Assembly: GCF_000196115.1 (NCBI RefSeq)
Contig: NC_005027.1
Coordinates: forward strand, 992,001 to 1,056,000
Reading direction: 5' to 3'
DNA length: 64,000 nt
From: Rhodopirellula baltica SH 1
Lineage (GTDB): Bacteria; Planctomycetota; Planctomycetia; Pirellulales; Pirellulaceae
Shown: positions 10,001 through 19,000 of the stretch, in pieces
Position numbering within the stretch: the first letter of the stretch is position 1
Layout: every line of letters starts with the position of its first letter
The notes under the pieces: model-generated
Seen by the model: the letters and a program-made list of their open reading frames with translations, nothing else
The model's database searches: none
Told to the model about the DNA's origin: nothing
Translations under genes and position numbers: made by a program

Positions 10001-13000
10001 ACTTCTTTCGGCACTAATGGGTTTGCCAACCTTCCAGGAGAGAACACCAGTGCGTTCATCCAACGAGGTGATGTTGATTCGCAAGGACGGATCTTAACGG
10101 CTGTCTATGACACCGGGCTGCTCCAGCTGATTGCACTGGACAGCAACGGTTCGGAGATCGCACGCAGCAATGGACTCGTCGATCACTTGTATTCGTATAG
10201 CGTTTTCGATTTGGATTTCGACGATCAGGACCGAGCCTATTTCTCGACTTACGACAGCGACTACCGGGTTTATCGGCTTGGGCAACTGAACTACCCGGAA
10301 ACAATTCCATCGAACACACAAATCGATGTTGTCGAGAACGACGCCGCGACAGTCAGTCTTTCTGGCGTCGCCGATGGCAATGAAACAGCCGCATCAAATG
10401 GATCGTTCACCGTCGCGCAAACACTCGCTGCCGCCACGGACACGACGTTAACGTATTCGGTCAGTGGAACAGCTAAGTCGGGTGATGATTATTCGACGCT
10501 AGACGGTACGGTGACGATCGCCGCGGGAACGACGAGTTCCACCATCTCGGTGCCCGTGTTCGACGACCTGATTGTTGAAGGCACGGAGTCCGTCACCGTG
10601 ACGCTGACAGGAATCACCAACAGTTCGCCCGGCGTATCGATTGAAACGGGCGCAAACACGGCAAGCATCGATATCGTCGACAATGACACCGCGACGGTCG
10701 GGTTTGTCGGCAGTGGGCCATTCAGCTTTGAGTCGGCTGACGGAACGTTCAACCCGAGCCTGTTCCAATCCACTATTGTCAACGATGCATTTTGGCAATC
10801 CCATCGATTCGAGGTGGTGGGAACGTCCACGACAATTGCGGACGTAGGCGGCTACTTTCGTAATACGGATCCAGCTTCAGCCACTTTATTCGCCGCGATC
10901 ACAGCGCTGACCTCTGACTCTGACTATCCCGATTCCAACGATCTATCGACGACGGATGTCGTCGCGTCAACCACATTCTCGGTGCCAGGGAATCTTTCCG
11001 GTGGTGATGTGATGACGCCCTTTTCTGCCACGCTGGATCCAGGCTGGTATGCCCTCAGCTTCGGAACCAACGCCTTCGGCGGTCCCTCAGCAGGCTCTGG
11101 CACGACCGACGGCGTCGGAATGATTGTGCTCTCCAACGATCTGGCACCCAGTCAATTTCCCTTCAGCATTCAGCCGGGGATTCGATTCAACAACACGAAT
11201 GCGGCTACGCGGTTTGTCGTCACCGGTGAGGAATCAACCCGTGCCAGTGAATCGGGACCCACCAATGGTATCGTCCACCTGACGCAGTCAGCAGAAGCGA
11301 CCGCGGACACGGTGGTGACGTATTCGGTTGGTGGGACGGCGACATCGGGAAGCGATTACGCAACGCTCTCGGGCACGGCGACGATTCCCGCGGGCAGCAC
11401 AAGCACCACCATCACAATTCCCGTGATCGATGATTCATTGTTGGAAGCAACGGAATTGGTATCGCTGACTCTAACGAGCATCAGCAGCAGTTCGCCGGGG
11501 GTGACAATCGACTCGTCGGGCACCAGTAGCTTGGTCAACATTCTCGATAACGAAACTGCCGAAGCAAACTTGTCTGTAACGATAGACGGTGACGAGGACG
11601 GGCCCGCGAGTGTCGTTTTCACAGTCACCTTGGACACGGTAAACACCACAGGTGCGCCGATCACGTTTGAGTTCGACGATCTCGGCACGGGCACCGCCAC
11701 ACCGACCGCCGACTACGTCGCCATTGCAGCAGACGCTCAGATCGGCGTGCCTGATGGTTCAACCTCTGGAACGTTCACGATCGATGTCGTCGACGACGGA
11801 ATCTTCGAATCAACGGAGACATTGGTCGCGCAGATATCCTCGCCAAGTCTTGCTTCGGTAGCGATCGGCACAGCGACCGCAACGGCGAACATTGTTGACA
11901 ATACACCGGCGACACTATCGATCGCCGTCACCGACGCATCCAAGCCAGAAGGCAATACAGGAAGCACCGCCTTCACCTTCACCGTGACAAGGTTTGGTAA
12001 CACGACCGGAGTTGTGAGTGTTGATTATGCGGTTACAGGATCGGGTGCTCTGCCGGCCAGTGCGGACGACTTTGCGGGAACATTCCCAAGTGGCACGATC
12101 GAATTCGCCGATGGTGAATCGGCGAAGGTTGTCACGGTCAATGTCAGCGGTGACACGGATGTGGAGGCGGATGATGGCTTCACCGTCTCGCTGAGCAACC
12201 CAAGTTCATTCGCATCGATCGCGGACTCAACAGCCGAGGGGCTGATCGCGGATGATGATGCACCGCCCCTGGTCCAATCGATTGCTGCTTCCCAAAGTTT
12301 CGTTTCGGGAGATGACCCTGTTTCGTTCATTGTGACGTTCAACGAAAGTGTGACAGGCGTCGACGTGAGCGATTTCGACGTCGTTCAGTCCGCCGGTGTG
12401 ACGGGGGCTCAGGTCAGCAGCGTGAGCGATCAGGGAGATGGAATCTCCTACGACGTTGTCGTCCAAACAGGATCTGGCGATGGAACGCTGCAATTGCGTC
12501 TCAATGACAACGATTCGATCGTCGACCAGTTTGGCGTTGTCCTGGGAGGGAATGGTGCGGGCAATGGCGACGCGGTCTCGGATGTCTTAACGGTGGAACG
12601 TGACCCTCGGCGTACCGTCCGCGGTGTCGTGTTCGATGATGCAAACGACAATGGCATCAAGGATCCAGGCGAGCCCGGTGCTGAGAACGCGGGGATTTAT
12701 CTCGATTACAACCAGAACGGCTTTCGCGATGCGAATGAGCCTGAGATTCGGACGCCGGACGATGATCCTGCTACACCGGGTATCGACGAAGGCGGCGTGT
12801 TTTCCTTTGCCAATGTTCCCCTCGGCACGTTCGATCTTGCGGTGCGAGACTTTTGGTTCAGTTATCTTAGTTCGCCGGGGCGGCTGATCTCGGTGACCTT
12901 GGAGTTTGAAGACACGGAATTGGATGTCGACGTGCCAGCAACACGCAACCTCGCATCCGTTCGTGGGTTTGTCTATGAAGATCTCAATGCCAACGGCATA

Positions 13001-16000
13001 CGTGATGACGGTGAACCCGGTATCGCTGGCCAACGCATCTATCACGACAACAATGGAAACGACGCTTTTGATTCGTTCGAAACCAATGTGATCACCCAGA
13101 CAGACGATCCGACGACGCCGGAAGACGAAACCGGCGCGTACGAGATTGTTCCGGTTCCGTTTGATTGGGACCCGCTGTCATCAGACTTCTTTTGGTTTCG
13201 CTACGACGAAAACCTAGACTGGTTTGCGACGAGTCCCATTGAAACGGGACGGTCTTATTCCTCGCCCGATCAAGTCGAGATCTTTGATGTTGGTTTGGCG
13301 ACAAACCAATCGGCGATATCCGGTTTGGTCTATGACGATGTGAATGCAAATGGCGTTCAGGAATTCGGTGAAGAACCATTGTCCGGATGGATCGTTTTTC
13401 TCGATGCGAATGACAATGGCGTCAGGGATGCTGGTGAACCGTCCACGACAACGCTGGCCGACGACCCTGCCACTGACTTCGATGAAACGGGCTCTTATCG
13501 TTTCGAGCAGTTATCGCTCGGAACCTATCAGGTCGCCATTGAATCGCAGGCGGGGTATGTCGTCACCAGTCCCATGCCCGTCACGGTACAGATCAATTCA
13601 AGTGATGATCAGATTGTGGCCGACTTTGCCGTTCATGTGAATGAAACCCGCGTGGAAGGCGTCGTTTTCGAGGACAGCAACCAGAACGGCATCCAAGACT
13701 CGGGCGAAGAGGGAATTGGTGGTGCAACGGTCTACGTTGATCTTAATGACAACCGTGTGTTTGACGCGGGCGAACCCAACGTCGTAACGCCAATCGACGG
13801 CTCTTATTTGCTGGATGCTGTGATGCCAGGAGATTCGGTCGTGCGAGTCTCGCTTCCTTTCGCAGCGGACATCGTATCGCCCAGCGTCAGCGATGAAGTT
13901 CTCTTTGCGATGGCTCAGGATAGCCTCATTGCCGAGATTGACCCGAGTAGCAACAGCATCATTCGCCAGCAGTTTGTCACTGGGCCTTTTGAAGGCCTTG
14001 TTGACTCGACCGCGTTGGCATTTGACGGAACCTGGTTGTACGCAGGTGGACGTACCCCGCCGGGATCTCCTGCAGTCGTTGTGATTGATCCGAGTGATTT
14101 CTCCGCGGTCTCATACTTCCCGGTGTCCACCGGCAACTCTCCGCCCAATGGAGCAGCGGTTCTTGGCGACGAGCTGTTTTTGCTGAACCACATTGACAAT
14201 CTGATCACGGTTTACGATCTCAATTCTCGCACGCTTAGCCGAACACTCAATGTTCCGGCGGTGAACTCCGGCGGTTCCTACACCGCTTTGCAACTCGATC
14301 TTGCCTTCGCGATGGGCGAATCAGCCGACGGAACTGAGCTGTTGGTTCGCAATGCGGCAGACGAAATCCTTGTCGTGCATCCGCAGACCGCCGTAATTCT
14401 GGATGTCCTTCCCACTCCGCCTGAAACCTTGCGTCACCAGGGACTCGCCGGTGCCGGTGGCTCGATATTCATCAGTCATGATGCCGGCGAGCTATCCACG
14501 TTGGACGCCACGGGAAGTGTTCTGCAGACCGAAACACTTGCGATCTCTCCAGACTCCCTAGCCGCAAGAGTTTTCGAGGACAACTCGCACCGATTGACGC
14601 TTCTGCTGGATGCCGCTTCCATCGGGAACGACTTTGCCGTGTTGCCTCTTTTGCGAACGGTGTCAGGCGTTCAGTTTCAGGACGTCAACCAGAACGGGGT
14701 GCAAGATGCCGGCGATTTGCCTCTGGAAGGAGTCACTGTCTATGTGGACGCGAACAACAACGGGCTACTCGACAATGGAGAGTCCAACACAGTCAGTGGG
14801 CCGGATGGTCGATTTACGTTGACCGATGTTTCTATTGGTGAGCAATGGATTCGAAGGACTTGGCCAGCGGGTTACCGCCCAACCACTTTTAAGTCATCCG
14901 CAGACTTTCTGGTCGCAACCACCGATGTTCCTGATGCGGCCAGCTCGACCGGTGAATCCCTTCGTATCCGCTACTTGGATCCGCAAGACGGCTCCATTGT
15001 GGACGAGATTTCAACAGAAATTGAGGTCATTGACCCCAACAATGCAACAACGGATGGTCAATTCATCTATGCGATTGACAACGCTCGAGATGTGCTGATT
15101 CAGTTGACCGCCCAAGGTGGTTTGGTACGTGAGATTCCGATACCCCCGCTGATCTGGGGCACTCCTTATAGCCAAGGTCCGGCAGTTGTCGATGCCACGG
15201 TTTACTGGATCACTGGAAGCGACTTCAAAATAAGGACGCTGGATCCGGAATCAGAAACGCTCAGCAATGAGCGTTCGATCACAATCGCTTCAGGTCTTAT
15301 TGGGCAACTTCCGTCGTTGCCGCCATCTGGGAACATTGTCGAATCGCCTGACGGCCAATCGATCTGGTTCTTCGCCAACGCCGACGACCGAGTCTTTGTG
15401 CTCAACCCGCTCACAGCGCAGATCGAGTCGTTCTTCAACTTTTCTGATACTGGCAATGGTGTTTGGTCGGCCGCGGCGTTGAACAGTCAGTTGTATCTAC
15501 GAGGAGGGCAATCACAGGGTGCCCTGCGAATCTACGATGAAACGCTCGCCCCAATTGGTACGCTGCCCAGCACGGATTCTCAGGGACTGGGCGCCGCGAA
15601 TTTTGTTGAATACGGAGTCGTCATCAGCGGCACCGAGGATGTCGCTCTCAATCAGGGTTATGTACCGACCGCGGGATCGATTTTGGGTCACGTTGGCGAG
15701 GATGCAAACAACGATGGCATCATCGATGGCGGTGAGCTACCTATCGAAGGCGTAACGGTCTACATCGACGCGAACGAAAATCATTGGCCGGATTCCAATG
15801 AGCTTGCCACGACTTCTGCTGCAGACGGTTCCTATACGCTCAGCGGTTTGGAACCTGGAGCATATTTGGTCAGCACGCAACCGCCGGTTGGCTACCGGCC
15901 CAGCGACGCATACACATCGACCGGACGTCTGTTTGGTGCGGAACTCTATTCAAGTCCGAGTTCGCAGACAGGATATTTCGCGGAGTTGTGGGAGTTTGAT

Positions 16001-19000
16001 CCCAATACGGGTACCGTCGTCAATCGTATCTTCACCGATATTCCACTGACAACCGGGGCGATCGGTTTAGCATACTATCGAGATCGTTTGATCCTGACGG
16101 ATGACTTTGGTGACATGATTTATGAGTTAACGCTGGACGGACAACTCATCGATAGCCGGCCGTTGGGCGAACCCTTCACCAATCCGACGAATGGCCAAAC
16201 CGAGTATTCGTCGGTAACGGATTATGGTCCGGAAGTGTTCGGCGGGACGATCTTCTCCGTTCGCGACGGCCTGCATGGCTACTTGAATCTCGTCGAGTAC
16301 GATCCAGCAACCAACGAATTCATTCGCGAAAGACCGCTGACCTACGACTGGGGATTGACGGAGCCACCTGGAACATTCAATCCGGAAACCCCAACTGCGC
16401 GTAAGTCCTTCTCAATATCGCACGATGGTCAATCGCTCCTTTTAGATACCGACGACGGTTATCGATTCACGATCGATCCGGTGACCGCGGTGGCATCGTC
16501 GCCGATTTCAACGGATCCGGCGTTCGGAAACTTGCCGCATGCGTCAGCGGTTCTCGATAGCGAACGATACATTGCAACTGGCGGGGCAATCGAAGTTGTC
16601 GATGCGAACTACGAATTCATTCGCGGTTTCAGTACCGCGCACACCCAGTATGGGCTGGCGTCTGCAAATCATCGGGTAGCCAGCGCAATCGTGAGTGTCA
16701 CAACCAGCAACGCGGTTACACAGGACTTTGGTTTCGCAAAGACGCTGGCGTCGATCTCGGGCCAAGTGGTGCTTGATTCGAATGGCAGCGGTTCCTTGAA
16801 CGGAAGTGAAAGCGGTTCAACTGGGCAATCCGTCTTTGTGGACCTCAATGACAACGGACTGTTGGATACCGGTGAGCCGACTGAAATCACTGACTCGGAA
16901 GGACGCTACACGATCTCTGGCGTAGCTCCCGGTGAATACGTTGTTCGAGTGGTTCCTCCAACGCAATCGAATGTTATCGCTTGGGGGGACTCCGTCACTC
17001 GCGTGTTCGTTCATCAAAACTTCAACGGCGAGGATTCGATCATTCAGGAGATTGATCCTGGGACCGGTGCCATCTTGAATTCGTTCGCAGCACCGCCGGA
17101 TCCGACGGAGGTCGCGATTGGATTCGCTTCCGACGGTCGTTGGTTGTATCAGTCTGATAGTGACGGAATCGACATCCTATCGCCGGAAACGGGGCTGGTC
17201 GTTGATTCCATTGCCGGCCCGAGCGGCAGTGGTTTAGCGATCGTCGGGTCGAAGGCATTCGTTGCGAACCCAGATACCGACACAATCGCCGTCTTCGATC
17301 TTACACGTCGCCAATACTTGGAATCCTGGGAACTTGGCGAAGTCAATTTCAATGCACCAGGATCGATTCAGATTCGTGACTCGCTCGCCGAAGCACCTGA
17401 TGGCGTCAATGTGATTGTTGGCTTGGAAAACAACAATGCATTGGTGATTGATGTTAGCACGGGGCTGATCGTGGCCGAGTGGTCGCAAGTTTTCTTCAAC
17501 GCAGCCGCTGGTGGCGCTGGTGGCGAGGTCTTCGAACCGAATATCTACAGCGGTCAAGACTTGATCAGCCTGGGCGTACGCGACCACATGGGGTTGAAGA
17601 TTCGGGTGTTGCCAGCACTTGGCAGCGGCGTACCTCACGGAATTGCAGCGGCTGAGTTCGAGTCGACGTCGCATCGATTTCGAGTGTTTGAAAATCAGAC
17701 GACGGTCGACTTGGACTTCGGCATCGTCGCGGATACTCAGTCGATTTCCGGACAGCAATTCATCGATGCCGATGGCTCGGGTACGTTTGATATAGGCGAG
17801 GAACCGCTCGCTGGCTTGACTGTGTTTGCAGATCTGAATGCCAACGGATTTCTTGATGAAGGCGAGCCGTTGGATGTCTCGGCTAGCGATGGTTCGTATA
17901 CGCTTGCGAACGTTCCCGTTGGCCCCGTGATCGTGGACACACTGCCGGTCGAGGGTTTGCGGCAAGCGGAGACTTTCGAGGCGACTGAAGCGCTCATCGG
18001 GATGCGTCGCATCAGTGACAACAATTTTCCTTCGGGTTATCGGTTGCAGCTCGTTCTTTTGAATCCAAACGGTGCGAGCGTCAGCACAGTTTTCACCGAC
18101 GTTCCTACCCTCAACCCCGGTTCGCTAACCCAATGGGGAAATCGGTACTTGGTGATCGACAACGGTCGTGATTTGCTGCTGCAGTTGAGTCTGGACGGAT
18201 CACTCATTTCGGAAACGCCACTGCCGTCCACCTCTGGCGGACTCCCTGCATTCGCGTACGGAATGACTGTCTTGGATGACACGGTCTATCTGAGTGTATC
18301 GGGGCCGAACCGATTGATTCGATTCGATCCGCTCTCCGATAGTTTCCACGGCGCGACACCGATCACATCGCTTTGGGATCCGGAGTTTGCTGGGTATCCA
18401 TTGATGCCGCTACTTTCCGAATCGATGACGACCACCGTCGATGGCGAGGCTTTGTTGCTGTTCTCGCGCGATGACGAACGCGTGTTTCGTCTCGATCCGG
18501 TCACGGGACGGGTGATGGATGTCCAGGCCATTCCCAAGACGCAGGGTTTTGTCTACGCATCGACCGTGTTGGACGGCCAATATTACATCTATGGTCAGAA
18601 CACAAACGGACTGGAGGCGTTTGACGCGAGTTTCAATTCCGTTGGACAGGGAATCACTCCGTTCGTGAGTGGGTTGACCAGTTCTGTTGCGCCCGTCTCC
18701 GGTAGCATCGTCGAAGTCAGCTCAGGAGAAGTCGCACCGCTCGACGTGGCTCACCGCTCAACGAGTTCGATGATCAGTGGGAGCGTCTCGCGTGATGCAA
18801 ATGGAAACGGCGTCGTGGACACGGGTGAGGAAGCCGAAAACATCGTGGTTTATTTGGACGAAAACCGCAACGGAATTCGCGATCCAGAGGAAGCTTGGAC
18901 GCTTACGGATGTAGCCGGCAGCTATGTGTTTATGGATGTCCTGCCCGGCGACGTTGCGGTGGCCGTGGACAATCTCGATCGCGCTTTGGCAAACCAGAAT

